A DNA stretch of 59,519 nt from Colwellia sp. C2M11 (GCF_018860915.1 NZ_JAHKQD010000021.1:40500-100018), one strand, 5' to 3'; shown: positions 19,746 to 29,415, counted from the first letter of the stretch. Made by a program: numbers and translations. The notes: generated by a model not told the origin, from the letters alone.

Positions 19746-19930
19746 ATGTAATTTCCAATAATTTATAATAATAGTGGTGTGCTTACTTTACACTTTTTGA
19801 ATAATACTAGAAAAGTATATATCTATTCCATAAAAGCATATAAGTTATAACAAAATATCACTTCTTTTTCTGTTGTAAAGGACTAATCTTAGCAAATATA
19901 CTTATGTGAAAGAAGTCAGAGGATCCCGCT

Positions 19931-20926
19931 ATGTCTAATATATTTGAAGATAATTCAACCTCCATTGGTAATACACCACTGGTAAAACTTAACCGTGTAA
20001 TCGCAAGTAAAAACAGCGATGGCACCCCTACAGCAACTGTTTATGCAAAAATAGAGTCGAGAAACCCTAGTTTTAGTGTTAAATGTCGTATTGGTGCTGG
20101 CATGGTTTGGGATGCAGAAGAAAAAGGGTTATTAGCTCCTGGTAAAGAAATTGTTGAACCAACAAGTGGTAACACAGGTATAGCCCTTGCATTTGTTGCT
20201 GCTGCTCGAGGTTACGGTATTACGTTAACTATGCCAAGTACAATGAGTTTAGAGCGCCGTAAACTACTAACGGCTTTAGGTGCAAAAGTTGAATTAACTG
20301 ATGGTGCTAAAGGTATGAATGGCGCGATAGCTAAAGCCCAGGAAATTAAAGACTCTAATCCTGAAAAATATGTTTTATTAGGTCAATTCGATAATCCTGC
20401 GAACCCAAAAATTCACGAAAAAACGACAGGTCCTGAAATTTGGCGTGATACTAAAGGTGCAATTGACATTTTAGTAGCAGGTGTAGGTACAGGTGGAACA
20501 ATTACTGGTACTAGCCGTTATATTAAACTAACCGAAGGCAAAGCAATACAAAGTATCGCCGTTGAGCCTACCGATTCTCCGGTTATTACTCAGAAAATTG
20601 CTGGTGAAGATCTAACACCTGGCCCTCATAAAATTCAAGGTATTGGCGCAGGCTTTATTCCAGGTAACCTTGATTTAGATATAATTGATGGTGTTGAGCA
20701 AATAACAAATGATGAATCGATGGCAATGGCACATAGATTAATGAAAGAAGAAGGTATTCTTGCCGGTATTTCATCTGGCGCAGCGGTAATGGCTGCCAAG
20801 CGTCTTGCTGAAAAACCAGAGAATTCAGGTAAAGTTATTGTCGCTATTTTACCTAGCTCTGCAGAGCGCTATTTATCTAGTGCTTTATTTAGCGATACTT
20901 TTTCAGAAAAAGAATTAGTACAGTAA
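19931..20926 (+). CDS. cysK: Cysteine synthase A (O-acetylserine sulfhydrylase)
   Basis: PLP enzyme that makes cysteine from O-acetylserine and sulfide. The 331-residue protein has the PLP lysine Lys51 in NPSFSVKCR, the substrate loop [11 protein letters not shown], the phosphate loop [10 protein letters not shown], and the C-terminal SSGAAVMAA. The NPSFSVKCR form is that of CysK, not CysM. A GAGGAT ribosome site precedes the ATG. The gene is monocistronic, followed by a strong terminator at 20979. Confidence 0.96.
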   Translation: MSNIFEDNSTSIGNTPLVKLNRVIASKNSDGTPTATVYAKIESRNPSFSVKCRIGAGMVWDAEEKGLLAPGKEIVEPTSGNTGIALAFVAAARGYGITLTMPSTMSLERRKLLTALGAKVELTDGAKGMNGAIAKAQEIKDSNPEKYVLLGQFDNPANPKIHEKTTGPEIWRDTKGAIDILVAGVGTGGTITGTSRYIKLTEGKAIQSIAVEPTDSPVITQKIAGEDLTPGPHKIQGIGAGFIPGNLDLDIIDGVEQITNDESMAMAHRLMKEEGILAGISSGAAVMAAKRLAEKPENSGKVIVAILPSSAERYLSSALFSDTFSEKELVQ

Positions 20927-20977
20927 GTTTTATGCTTATTCTATAAAATGAAATAACAATTTTTCTCATTTTATCTT

Positions 20978-21003
20978 TAAAGGCGCTTCGGCGCCTTTTT
21001 TAT
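20978..21003 (+). terminator. Rho-independent terminator of cysK
   Basis: The stem AAAGGCGC-TTCG-GCGCCTTT with a stable TTCG tetraloop is followed by a run of T. It lies about 55 bases after the cysK stop. Confidence 0.93.
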
Positions 21004-21071
21004 TGAACAACGGATCAAGTTTGCGTTATGCTAATGTTAATACTCGTTAGTTGGCTTAGTTAATTTACTTT

Positions 21072-21506
21072 ATGTATAAGACACTTTCTTTAATATTCAT
21101 GTTTATCATTTTTCTTCCAGCTTGTAGCGATGAAGACAAAATTAACGACCTTGATGATCCAAAACTTGTCACAATTGCTTTTTTTGAAGCAATATACAAT
21201 GAGAAAAATATTAAGAAAGCTGCTTCGGTTTGCTCACCTAAATTAGCACGTTTACTCTTACACTATAAAACACCACAGTCAGTTGCTAGGCACTTATTTA
21301 ACATGCCATATGATAAGGTTACAGAAATAAAGCCTGATGATTCTGGCATGAAAATCAGAGAAATATTTAAAGATAAAGCGATCGTAACTGTCTATTTATC
21401 TGGCTATCAAGGTGAAGATAATATCAAAGATGTTAAACGCCTATCTTTGATTCAAAACGATAGAAATCAGTGGATTATCGATAAAATATTGAAAGATCCT
21501 TTTTAA
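21072..21506 (+). CDS. Hypothetical lipoprotein
   Basis: A 144-residue protein with a type II signal peptide: hydrophobic start and lipobox LPAC with the lipidated Cys at 18, followed by Ser-Asp-Glu-Asp. Asp at +3 leaves sorting uncertain. The mature part (about 30-140) looks like a small alpha+beta fold of the NTF2/DUF4878 kind (DDPKLVTIAFFEAIYNEKN, then a final strand NQWIIDKIL). That fold guess is weak. No operon partner; the next gene converges on it. Confidence 0.72.
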   Translation: MYKTLSLIFMFIIFLPACSDEDKINDLDDPKLVTIAFFEAIYNEKNIKKAASVCSPKLARLLLHYKTPQSVARHLFNMPYDKVTEIKPDDSGMKIREIFKDKAIVTVYLSGYQGEDNIKDVKRLSLIQNDRNQWIIDKILKDPF

Positions 21507-21560
21507 CATTATTAGTGAAACCTATATAGATAGAATACTTATCTTGCTCGCCAATAAATA

Positions 21561-22727
21561 TTAAACACAAACTCGGTTTAATGTAATATCTACCTCTGTA
21601 GATGTTTGCTGTTGTAGGTTTGCATGTTCGGCAACAAAAGCAAGTCCTTCATTTACATCCCTACTAAGGGATAATACTGCAACCATATTATCATTGATGG
21701 AAACCGTTGAACTTTGCTGTGCTTGAGTGCTTTGAGCTATTTGAGAGGTTAAACAGTCGACTTCTTCAAATGACTGCTTAATTTGTGTTAATGCACTAAC
21801 AACCTCTGTCGATTGAGATAAACTATGTTGAGATAAAGTTTGCCCTCGGGTAACCGCGGCGACAGCATTTGCTGTTTTATCTTGTAAACCTTCAACCATA
21901 GACTGAATTTCAACAGTAGCTTGTTGAGTTCTATGCGCAAGTGCTCTTACTTCATCAGCAACAACAGCAAAACCTCGACCTTGCTCACCTGCCCTAGCCG
22001 CCTCAATGGCTGCATTAAGCGCCAGTAAATTAGTTTGATCTGCAATACCTCGAATAACATCTAACACAGAGCCAATATGAGCACTCTCTTCTTTTAAAAG
22101 TACTAAATCTTTAGTCATACTGTCTACTTCTTTAGCAAACGATTCACTGGTGTCTTGATTAAGGTTAGAAGATGAGATCCCTTGATTCAATATATCCATA
22201 ACAACATTGGTAGTATTACTCACTTGATCCGTATTCGTTGTTAAAATTGAAGAGGTATTCACAACCTCTTCAATTGAAATCGCCATTTGCTCAATTTGAT
22301 TAACCGACTTATCGACAGAGCAAACCGATTTTTTTATTTGAGCTGTCAAGGTAATAGCACCCTGATTTAATTGTTCTGATTTACTACGAATATCACTAAT
22401 AACATCAGCTAAACCGACGATAAACCCACTTAGTTCATTTGCTACCTTGCCAAAATCATCATCAATTGCATCGGTTAAAGGGTCTGAAGGTGCTTGTTCA
22501 GTACTGACAACTAAAGCTAAGTAGTTTTGCAAATTAACAATACGAGCTGTTACTTGTTTTGAAAAAAAAGCAGCACTCACTGTAACTTGCGTTATAACAA
22601 GTATAATTATCATGGCTAATACGTTATATTTACTTAACGAATCGGGTAAAAATAAAATAACTAAAACAAAGAGCAACCCTACTATTATCATAGGTAAGAT
22701 AAGCTTTGTACTTAAATTTTTATTCAT
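21561..22727 (-). CDS. Methyl-accepting chemotaxis protein without a ligand-binding domain
   Basis: A 388-residue receptor. Two membrane helices (about 9-27 and 35-55) are joined by only a handful of periplasmic residues, so there is no external sensor domain. The cytoplasmic signalling domain carries the hairpin tip around [19 protein letters not shown], which contacts CheA/CheW. There is no clear HAMP. It may sense membrane or energy state, or get input from another protein. It is monocistronic. Confidence 0.9.
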   Translation of the reverse strand: MNKNLSTKLILPMIIVGLLFVLVILFLPDSLSKYNVLAMIIILVITQVTVSAAFFSKQVTARIVNLQNYLALVVSTEQAPSDPLTDAIDDDFGKVANELSGFIVGLADVISDIRSKSEQLNQGAITLTAQIKKSVCSVDKSVNQIEQMAISIEEVVNTSSILTTNTDQVSNTTNVVMDILNQGISSSNLNQDTSESFAKEVDSMTKDLVLLKEESAHIGSVLDVIRGIADQTNLLALNAAIEAARAGEQGRGFAVVADEVRALAHRTQQATVEIQSMVEGLQDKTANAVAAVTRGQTLSQHSLSQSTEVVSALTQIKQSFEEVDCLTSQIAQSTQAQQSSTVSINDNMVAVLSLSRDVNEGLAFVAEHANLQQQTSTEVDITLNRVCV

Positions 22728-22849
22728 ATATATATCCAGCCATACTTATTATTATGTTTTATTTAATAAGATAAGTTACCTGTTAAAAAGCTGTTTTACT
22801 ATTACTATTTAACAATGGCGACTAGGATAAAATTCAACAAAGAGGTTTT

Positions 22850-23041
22850 ATGTCATTATTTGGAATCGTTATAACGGTTATCGCATTAGGTTCAATAATA
22901 GGTAGCGTATATTTTATAAAAAAATCTGCTCAAAAATTTAACTTAACCCCAGAACAACTAGAAAAAATTAAGAAACGTAATGAAGAGCTAGACAAAGAAG
23001 AAGAAGAAGAAGAAGAAGAAGAGAAAAAGATAAATAGTTAA
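22850..23041 (+). CDS. Small DUF2897-like membrane protein with poly-Glu tail
   Basis: A 63-residue protein with one N-terminal membrane helix (about 4-24), then KKSAQKFNLTPEQLEKIKKR and an acidic run of nine Glu. It matches the DUF2897 layout found in Alteromonadales. A good ribosome site (AAAGAGG, 4 bases before ATG) supports translation. The Glu run comes from a GAA trinucleotide repeat and may vary in length between strains. Function is unknown. Confidence 0.75.
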   Translation: MSLFGIVITVIALGSIIGSVYFIKKSAQKFNLTPEQLEKIKKRNEELDKEEEEEEEEEKKINS

Positions 23042-23400
23042 TCTGTATCGACATAGTTAACATTGTAACTATGTCGAAGCTCGGTTTAATATTTCTTTCT
23101 CTAACAGTAGTTTTTCCTTACTTCATCGTTAAATTTACTTGCAATAGACTAGCTATTGACGCGAAATTGTCCTTGAATTAAGAAAAATTATCAAGTTAGA
23201 GTATAAAATATGGTTATATTATTAATAATTTCAATAAATTAAAAACATCTTAAACCGAGTTCAGGTTAACTAGGCAATTATATTCAGTTAATATTACCCC
23301 TCACTATTATTCTACTGGTAATACCATAAATACCTTTTACTCAATTAGTTATTACCATAAAATGCTAGCAACTTACCTTACATCAATATAAAACCACTAT
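23042..23400. other. Intergenic region before the carbonic anhydrase gene
   Basis: 359 AT-rich bases between DUF2897 and can, with no coding potential. It holds an inverted pair CTCGGTTTAA (around 23080) and TTAAACCGAG (around 23250), 170 bases apart, of no evident role. The can promoter should lie here; I cannot define it. Confidence 0.4.
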
Positions 23401-24003
23401 ATGAGCACAATAAAACATTTATTTGAAAATAATAAACAATGGGCTGACAAAATCACAGCAGACAACCCTACTTTTTTCAAAAGTCTTTCTGAGCAACAAT
23501 CACCACAATATTTATGGATAGGTTGTTCAGATTCTCGCGTGCCTGCAAATGAATTATTGGGCATGCTACCAGGAGAAGTATTTGTTCATCGTAATATTGC
23601 CAACCAAGTTGTTCATTCAGATCTTAATTGCTTATCGGTAATCCAATTTGCTGTAGAAATTTTAAAAGTAAAAGACATTATTGTTTGTGGTCATTATGGT
23701 TGTGGTGGTATTCATGCGGCTTATCATGATGAAAGCCATGGTTTAATTGATAATTGGTTACGCCATATACAAGATGTTTATCGCTTTAACCAAGAGAAAT
23801 TAAATAATGTTAAAAGTGAAGCAGAGCGCATTGATTTACTTTGCGAGCTTAATGTTATTGAACAAGTTGCTAATATTTCAAATACAACCATATTACGTAG
23901 TGCTTGGCTTGCTAAACAAAATGTAACTGTACATGGTGTTGTTTATAATTTACGCGATGGTATATTAAAAGACTTAAATGTTTCTGTAAGTGGTAATAAA
24001 TAA
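23401..24003 (+). CDS. can: Beta-class carbonic anhydrase
   Basis: Interconverts CO2 and bicarbonate in the cytoplasm, supplying bicarbonate to carboxylases, which would include the biotin carboxylase of this window. The 200-residue protein has all zinc and catalytic residues: Cys42, Asp44 and Arg46 in CSDSR, and His98 and Cys101 in GHYGCGG. The ATG at 23401 has no clear Shine-Dalgarno sequence. The gene is monocistronic and converges on hppD. Confidence 0.95.
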   Translation: MSTIKHLFENNKQWADKITADNPTFFKSLSEQQSPQYLWIGCSDSRVPANELLGMLPGEVFVHRNIANQVVHSDLNCLSVIQFAVEILKVKDIIVCGHYGCGGIHAAYHDESHGLIDNWLRHIQDVYRFNQEKLNNVKSEAERIDLLCELNVIEQVANISNTTILRSAWLAKQNVTVHGVVYNLRDGILKDLNVSVSGNK

Positions 24004-24008
24004 AACCT

Positions 24009-24046
24009 TTAACAGGATGATTAACTAATCTAAATCATCCTGTTAA
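24009..24046. terminator. Bidirectional hairpin between can and hppD
   Basis: A perfect 14-base-pair stem (TTAACAGGATGATT with its complement) and 10-base loop sit between two converging stop codons. It lacks a clean T-run on either side, so it may act as an mRNA 3'-end stabiliser or an inefficient terminator. Confidence 0.6.
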
Positions 24047-24062
24047 CAAAAAACTGCAAGGT

Positions 24063-25142
24063 TTATAACGTGCCTCGCTCCATTTGATTTAACTCAATAG
24101 ATTTGAATAAGGTTGAAAAATTCCCTTCTCCAAAACCTTGATCATCAACTCGTTGGATCATTTCAATAAAAATAGGTCCAAACAAGTTTTTAGTAAATAT
24201 TTGAAGTAAATAAGTATTTTCAGCTTGGCTATCAACCAATATTTGATGTGCTTTAATTTTTTCTTTATCTTCTTTAACCCAAGGAACACGATTGAATATT
24301 TCATCATAATACTCTGGCACAATATGCAATGTTTCAACGATATTACGATCTAACTTATCTAAAGAGCTTACTAAATCATCAGTGATAAAAGCTAGGTGCT
24401 GAACTCCTGGACCATTGTATTCATCCAAATATTCATCAATTTGATTATTATTATTCCCTTTGCCTTCATTAATAGGGATAGAAAACTTTCCACAAGGGGA
24501 TTGCAGTGCGTAAGAAATAAGGGCACTTTTAATACCTTTAATATCAAAATAACGTACTTCAGTAAATCCAAAAATATCTTTATAAAAATCAGCCCATATA
24601 TCCATAGTGCCTTGATAAACATTATTTGTTAAATGATCGACAGCTAAAAAGCCTTTTTCCTCTACTAAAACAGGTGAATCATGTGAATCAAAATCGACAT
24701 CATATATATAACCTTTATTTTTACTATTATTGCGCTCTTCTTTGGCAAAATTATCTATAAAGTATATTAAGCTTTTTCCAATCCCAAAAATAGCCGGGTA
24801 AGGTAACTTACCTATTTCATTTTTAGCTGACTTAGCACCTCGCTTAAGTGCTTCTTGAAAAGCAAAGTCAGCATCATCAACACGCCACCCCATAGAACAA
24901 ATAGCAGGTCCATGATTTTTAGCAAACTCGTTTGAAAAACCTTTTATTTCTTTATTAAGCAAAAAATGAATATCATGTTGATTAAAATAATCAATATCAC
25001 GACCTTTAAATTTTTTAATCTTTGAAAAACCAAAACCATAGAAAACCTGCTCCATAAAATCAGAATCAGGACTAGCAAATTCAATAAATTCTATACCACA
25101 TAGTTTTAACGGATTATGATTGATTAACGTTGTGCTATTCAT
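24063..25142 (-). CDS. hppD: 4-hydroxyphenylpyruvate dioxygenase
   Basis: Non-haem Fe(II) enzyme that converts 4-hydroxyphenylpyruvate to homogentisate in tyrosine breakdown; the product can also be polymerised to pyomelanin. The 359-residue protein has two vicinal-oxygen-chelate halves. The iron ligands are His170 (VDHLTNNV), His248 (GVQHLAF) and Glu326 (FIEMIQR). It is not next to homogentisate dioxygenase in this window. A TyrR-like box lies 125 bases upstream. Confidence 0.94.
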   Translation of the reverse strand: MNSTTLINHNPLKLCGIEFIEFASPDSDFMEQVFYGFGFSKIKKFKGRDIDYFNQHDIHFLLNKEIKGFSNEFAKNHGPAICSMGWRVDDADFAFQEALKRGAKSAKNEIGKLPYPAIFGIGKSLIYFIDNFAKEERNNSKNKGYIYDVDFDSHDSPVLVEEKGFLAVDHLTNNVYQGTMDIWADFYKDIFGFTEVRYFDIKGIKSALISYALQSPCGKFSIPINEGKGNNNNQIDEYLDEYNGPGVQHLAFITDDLVSSLDKLDRNIVETLHIVPEYYDEIFNRVPWVKEDKEKIKAHQILVDSQAENTYLLQIFTKNLFGPIFIEMIQRVDDQGFGEGNFSTLFKSIELNQMERGTL

Positions 25143-25266
25143 TTTATCATCTCTTCATTTTTGAAATATTTACACCTTATAAGGTAAGGTGCTTATTGTT
25201 ATAACTTCATTATCTAGAGGATTTAGCCTTTACGGAAGCCTATGATAAATAGCAAAAGCAAAGTGT

Positions 25267-25286
25267 ACGTAAATGAATATTTACGT
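25267..25286. promoter_or_regulatory. TyrR/PhhR-like operator upstream of hppD
   Basis: The perfect palindrome ACGTAAA-N6-TTTACGT matches the core of the TyrR box (TGTAAA-N6-TTTACA) except for the outermost T/A. It lies upstream of a tyrosine-catabolic gene, where TyrR or PhhR is the expected regulator. Assignment rests on pattern and context. Confidence 0.65.
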
Positions 25287-25365
25287 TAAATTTAATAGAA
25301 ATAGTACAAATAGAAAGCAAACCTATATAGAGGCTTAATAGAGGATGTATTTAATTATTTACAGA

Positions 25366-25395
25366 CAATAAAAAAGGCGCTTAAAAGCGCCTTTT
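25366..25395 (-). terminator. Rho-independent terminator of deaD
   Basis: On the minus strand AAAAGGCGCTT-AA-AAGCGCCTTTT is followed by TTATT, about 24 bases after the deaD stop. The symmetrical stem may also work on the plus strand. Confidence 0.88.
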
Positions 25396-25418
25396 GCTAC
25401 GTAATAAATTACTACAAA

Positions 25419-27275
25419 TTAGTTTTGACGTTGTGAACGTTCACTACGACGACGTGGTGCTTGTTGTCTTTCAACTTGTTCTTCTGAAGCTGTAATAGCT
25501 AATGGTTGACGACGTACACGTACACCTTTTAATTGTTTAAATAAATCATCTGGGATACCTTTAGGTAACTGTACGAAACTGTGCTTGTCATGCAAGTTTA
25601 TAGCACCAATATAGCTGCTATCTAATGATATTTCATTCGCAATTGCGCCAACAATATCACCTGGACGAGCACCGTGCTCTTTACCAACTTCTAAGCGGTA
25701 AGTCTGCCAATCTACATCATTACGATCTACTTTTGCTTTACGCGGCTTTTCATCACGTGAACCACGTTGACCATTACGATCGCCTCGACTATCTGATCGT
25801 GCATCACGACGAGAATCTCTACCACGGTCATTTCTATCACGACCATTGCGATCACCACGACCTTCTGAGCGACTATCTGAACGAGCGTCACGGCGTGGTT
25901 TAGGATCTTCTTTCGGTTGGAATGGCTGCTTTAACTGCTTTTGATATATTAACGCTGCCGCTAGATCTGTCATAGACATATCAGATTCACTTGCCATTGC
26001 TTCAACAATTTCACGTATACTTGCTAATTCTGTTGACTCAATAATTTTAGCTATTTCATCACGAGCACGTTCAATACGTTTTTTACCTAACTCTTGTATG
26101 TTTGGTAACTCATACATATTCACTGTACCGGAAGTTAAACGCTCATAGTGACGTAATGAATACATTTCACGTGGACGAACAAAAGCAATTGACATGCCTT
26201 CACGACCCGCACGGCCTGTACGGCCAATACGATGAACATAAGCTTCATGATCACCAGGTAAATCATAGTTAATCACTAAAGAAATACGTGGAATATCTAA
26301 TCCACGAGCAACAACATCTGTCGCTACCAATATTGACGACTTACCTGATTTCATTTGATCAATACAACGCTCACGTTGCGCTTGGTTAAGATCACCATTA
26401 AGGGCTAATGCTGGATAGCCAGCACGCTCTAATTTTTCAGCAACATCAACAGTATCATTACGTGTGCGTACAAAAATTATCATTGCATCGTAATCAACAA
26501 TTTCAGCAATACGCTCTAAAGCAGTCATTTTAGTGATGCCACCTACTTTCCACGCATATTGTGTAATATTAGCTTTTGCTTTTTTAACCGCTGCAATTTT
26601 AATATGCTCAGGATCTTTTAAGAAGCGATTCGCTATTTTACGAATGGCCGGAGGCATAGTTGCAGAGAATAAACACATTTGTGTCGTTTTAGGTAAGTGA
26701 TCTAAAATCCACTGAATGTCTTCTAAAAAGCCCATGTTTAACATTTCATCGGCTTCATCAAGTACGCATACTTTTAGATCATCTAATTTAAGGCTTTTAC
26801 GACGTAAATGATCCATTAAACGGCCTGGTGTGCCAACAACAACTTGCGCACCACGCTCTAATTGTTGAAATTGTGGGCCATAAGACTGGCCGCCATATAA
26901 TGTAGCAACACGTAAACCTTTCATATTTTTACCAAAAGATTCAATAGCTTCTGCTACTTGCATAGCCAATTCGCGTGTTGGTGCTAAAACCATTAATTGT
27001 GGTTTTTTAATTGAAGTGTCTACTTTAGCTAATGCAGGTAAACCAAACGCAGCCGTTTTACCAGTACCCGTTTGTGCTTCACCTAAAACATCTTTGCCTG
27101 CCAATAAAGGCGGAATAGTTTGTGCTTGAATACCAGTAGCAGAAGTGAAACCAATAGAAAGAACCGCTGTTAATAAGTCTTGCGGTAAACCTAAAGAATC
27201 AAAACTAACAGCAACTTTATCTAGTGCTACAGGAGATTGTTCATTATTTTTTTCTGTGTTTTTTTGTTCAGTCAT
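25419..27275 (-). CDS. deaD: ATP-dependent DEAD-box RNA helicase (cold-shock type)
   Basis: RNA helicase that unwinds structured RNA in ribosome assembly and mRNA decay, important in the cold. Motifs appear in order: AQTGTGKT (I), PTRELA (Ia), DEAD (II), SAT (III), ARGLD and HRIGRTGR (V-VI). After the helicase core come the DeaD dimerisation region and an RNA-binding domain near the end (GAIANEISLDSSYIG). Between them is a long Arg/Asp/Gly/Ser-rich linker of DARSDSR-like repeats. I start at MTEQKN (27275); ATGs at 27287 and 27290 are alternatives, none with a good ribosome site. The upstream region is strongly structured (27440-27660). Confidence 0.95.
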   Translation of the reverse strand: MTEQKNTEKNNEQSPVALDKVAVSFDSLGLPQDLLTAVLSIGFTSATGIQAQTIPPLLAGKDVLGEAQTGTGKTAAFGLPALAKVDTSIKKPQLMVLAPTRELAMQVAEAIESFGKNMKGLRVATLYGGQSYGPQFQQLERGAQVVVGTPGRLMDHLRRKSLKLDDLKVCVLDEADEMLNMGFLEDIQWILDHLPKTTQMCLFSATMPPAIRKIANRFLKDPEHIKIAAVKKAKANITQYAWKVGGITKMTALERIAEIVDYDAMIIFVRTRNDTVDVAEKLERAGYPALALNGDLNQAQRERCIDQMKSGKSSILVATDVVARGLDIPRISLVINYDLPGDHEAYVHRIGRTGRAGREGMSIAFVRPREMYSLRHYERLTSGTVNMYELPNIQELGKKRIERARDEIAKIIESTELASIREIVEAMASESDMSMTDLAAALIYQKQLKQPFQPKEDPKPRRDARSDSRSEGRGDRNGRDRNDRGRDSRRDARSDSRGDRNGQRGSRDEKPRKAKVDRNDVDWQTYRLEVGKEHGARPGDIVGAIANEISLDSSYIGAINLHDKHSFVQLPKGIPDDLFKQLKGVRVRRQPLAITASEEQVERQQAPRRRSERSQRQN

Positions 27276-27836
27276 TTTAAATATCATCATTTTAAGGCAG
27301 GTGTTTAGAGTATCTCTAAGACACTTATATAAAGACTTCTAATAAAGAAAAATTAGCAAAAAATAAAGAACAAAGAATAGATCACCTTCACACATAACAT
27401 TGTTATGGAAAGTATACTGAATTGAATAAATTTTAAATTGCTAAGTCTTAACCTGCGTATATCATACGAGGAAACCACCAGGAAGACTTAAAGCGCATAG
27501 CGTAGGAACGCTATATTTCTGCTGAAAACGAAATGTTCAGCTGGGCAAGTCTATTGGGCGGAAAACCCCTACTCATATCGATGAGCTTATTAGTTTTATA
27601 AAATTCTTTCTTTAAGAATATTACCAATAAGCTAAACACTATTTTATAAATTAAGTGTTATCTATCATTTTGTCGACTTTACTGCGATATAAAAATATAT
27701 AGTAATCAGTAGAATCAACATCCCTTCATCGAGGATGCGCATTATACACAAAGCATACCAGTTTACAAGTTATATTAATAAATCTATTAATATAACTTGA
27801 GATTATCTGATAGTAATCGCCTAATAACTGAAAGAT
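27276..27836. other. Intergenic region deaD-modF outside the structured element
   Basis: The flanks of the structured element (27276-27439 and 27661-27836) are AT-rich without coding potential. The deaD promoter and the 3' end of modF are expected here. Around 27770-27800 TTATATTAATA repeats as an inverted pair (ACTTGTAAG-like AT-rich), which could act as a modF 3' hairpin but is too AT-rich to call. Confidence 0.35.
27440..27660. ncRNA. Candidate structured RNA: deaD leader or independent small RNA
   Basis: The 560-base gap upstream of deaD holds a dense series of perfect hairpins. Plus coordinates: AAGTCTT/AAGACTT (27443-49 with 27483-89) enclosing CCTG/CAGG and CGTAT-ATC-ATACG (27456-68); ATAGCGT-AGGA-ACGCTAT (27497-27514); GCTGAA/TTCAGC (27521-41); GGG/CCC (27556-68); CTCAT-ATCG-ATGAG (27572-85); AGCTTATT/AATAAGCT (27584-91 with 27626-33) around ATTCTT/AAGAAT; AACACT/AGTGTT (27635-59). 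Read on the minus strand it would be a long deaD 5' leader; deaD leaders in enterobacteria are also long. Read on the plus strand, loops are purine-rich and a TATACT -10-like box lies at 27413-27418. I do not recognise the family. Confidence 0.6.
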
Positions 27837-29216
27837 TTATAACCTGATATGCTGTGTAAAGATAGGTAAATGCTCATCTTTTCGATGGCTCACTAATATT
27901 AAAGTACTATGTTTTTGTTGGACCAATATTTCTAAAAAGTTAAGTACTCGATGGCGATTAATTTCATCTAAACCTTGTGTCGGCTCATCTAATATTAATA
28001 AATAAGGTGATTTCACAAGCGCCCTAGCAATTAAAGCTAATCGCTGTTCACCATAACTTAACTCTTGAAACATAGCATGCTGACATGACAATAACCCCAC
28101 CATATCCAGCCACTTTCGAGCTATATCAATCTGGTAGTTCTCCGGTTTTTGATATAAACCTACAGAATCAAAAAAACCGGATAAAACTACAGTTAAGAGC
28201 TCTCCTTTTACTCGATATTGCCGATGAAACTCTGAACTAACAATGCCCATATGTTCTTTTAGTTGCCAGATACTTTCACCTGAGCCACGTTTAAAGCCTA
28301 ACACTTCAATATCATTGCTATAACACTGTGTACAATCACCCGTTATAAGCTGCATTAATGTTGATTTTCCGCTACCATTTTTACCTGTTATTAAAGTATG
28401 CTGTAAGGGCTTTATCGTAACGTCTAAGTTTTCAAATACATTAACGCCACCATAATGTACTTTACCATTAGTTAATTTAACTATGTATGGGTGTTCATAG
28501 TCAGACAATGACTTAATCGATGGTGGCCATTCAAGGTTATCAGGTTTCGGTGTAAGCAACGCATCTAATTGACGTTTTGTTTCTTCATTGTCAAATTCGC
28601 CTATAACATCAAGTTGTCCTCGTTCAATAAAAGCAACTTTCTGGCACCAGGTAGGAATGTCTTGACGATTACTTAAAATTAGTAATACATTAATATTTTG
28701 TTGCGGTAATAATGCTAATATTGTTGATAAAGCGTCACATGAAGCTTCATCTAAACTGTCAAATGGGTTATCACATACCAGTAAATCCACACCACTAAGT
28801 ATTGCTTGTAAAATAAGTAACTTTCGCCCTTCCCCAGTACTAAGTTGTCGATAACCACTTTCTAATTTATGTTCTAAACCAAATTGAGCGATTAATGGGT
28901 CAGTTAACTTGTCTTGAGGAAGAAAGTTTTTCGCTTGCGTACCAATATCATTACTATCATTAAAATCGGTCGCATCCATTTTTAATTCATTTTCATATAT
29001 AACTTGTTGTGCTTCAAAAGAAACAATTCCAACTTTATTCGACTTAGGTAAGTGAAAATGATCGACTGAGTAATCAAATAATTCTCCAGTTAATAATTGA
29101 TCAAGGTACTCTTTGCCAGAGCCATTTCTTCCCAATACACACCAAGTTTCATTCTCAGTCATTTTCCATTGTTTAATACTGAGGTTGTCATGCTTAAAGT
29201 TAGTTATTTCTATCAT
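27837..29216 (-). CDS. modF: ModF-like tandem ABC ATPase
   Basis: A 459-residue soluble protein with two ABC ATPase domains and no membrane part, as in ModF (PhrA). The second domain is intact: Walker A GKNGSGKST, signature LSYGEQR, Walker B LLILDEPTQGLD. The first is degenerate: Walker A is GRNGSGKEY (29-37), with Glu in place of Ser/Thr at 36, and the Walker B region reads LLVCDNPFDSLD without the catalytic Glu. It probably hydrolyses ATP at one site only. Its role is unclear even in E. coli; no molybdate genes are nearby. Confidence 0.85.
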   Translation of the reverse strand: MIEITNFKHDNLSIKQWKMTENETWCVLGRNGSGKEYLDQLLTGELFDYSVDHFHLPKSNKVGIVSFEAQQVIYENELKMDATDFNDSNDIGTQAKNFLPQDKLTDPLIAQFGLEHKLESGYRQLSTGEGRKLLILQAILSGVDLLVCDNPFDSLDEASCDALSTILALLPQQNINVLLILSNRQDIPTWCQKVAFIERGQLDVIGEFDNEETKRQLDALLTPKPDNLEWPPSIKSLSDYEHPYIVKLTNGKVHYGGVNVFENLDVTIKPLQHTLITGKNGSGKSTLMQLITGDCTQCYSNDIEVLGFKRGSGESIWQLKEHMGIVSSEFHRQYRVKGELLTVVLSGFFDSVGLYQKPENYQIDIARKWLDMVGLLSCQHAMFQELSYGEQRLALIARALVKSPYLLILDEPTQGLDEINRHRVLNFLEILVQQKHSTLILVSHRKDEHLPIFTQHIRL

Positions 29217-29415
29217 GGTAATGTTGAAACCTAAAGAGTCGATGGTTGAAATAAAAACTATTATAAATCATTAAAAGTAATGATTTAAGCGTTATCTATT
29301 GACTATCTGGTCAACTTTAATCATATTCTTACTGTTTTTTAACATTAATGTAACATTTAAGGTTCAAAATCAGGTTAGTTTTTAAAAATAATGATTACAC
29401 ACTTGGAGATATTAA

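Noticed and set aside
23000..23030. GAA microsatellite as a possible phase-variable switch
   Set aside because: The repeat unit is three bases, so length change cannot shift the frame; only the Glu run would vary.
21567..23260. Repeated CTCGGTTTAA (end of the chemoreceptor gene, 23080, and inverted at 23250)
   Set aside because: Ten to twelve bases in AT-rich sequence, one copy inside a coding end; no consistent position relative to genes.
27440..27660. CsrB/RsmY-type CsrA-sponge RNA
   Set aside because: Only four GGA motifs are present and only one is a clean hairpin loop; such RNAs have more. RNase P, tmRNA, 6S and SRP signature sequences are also absent.
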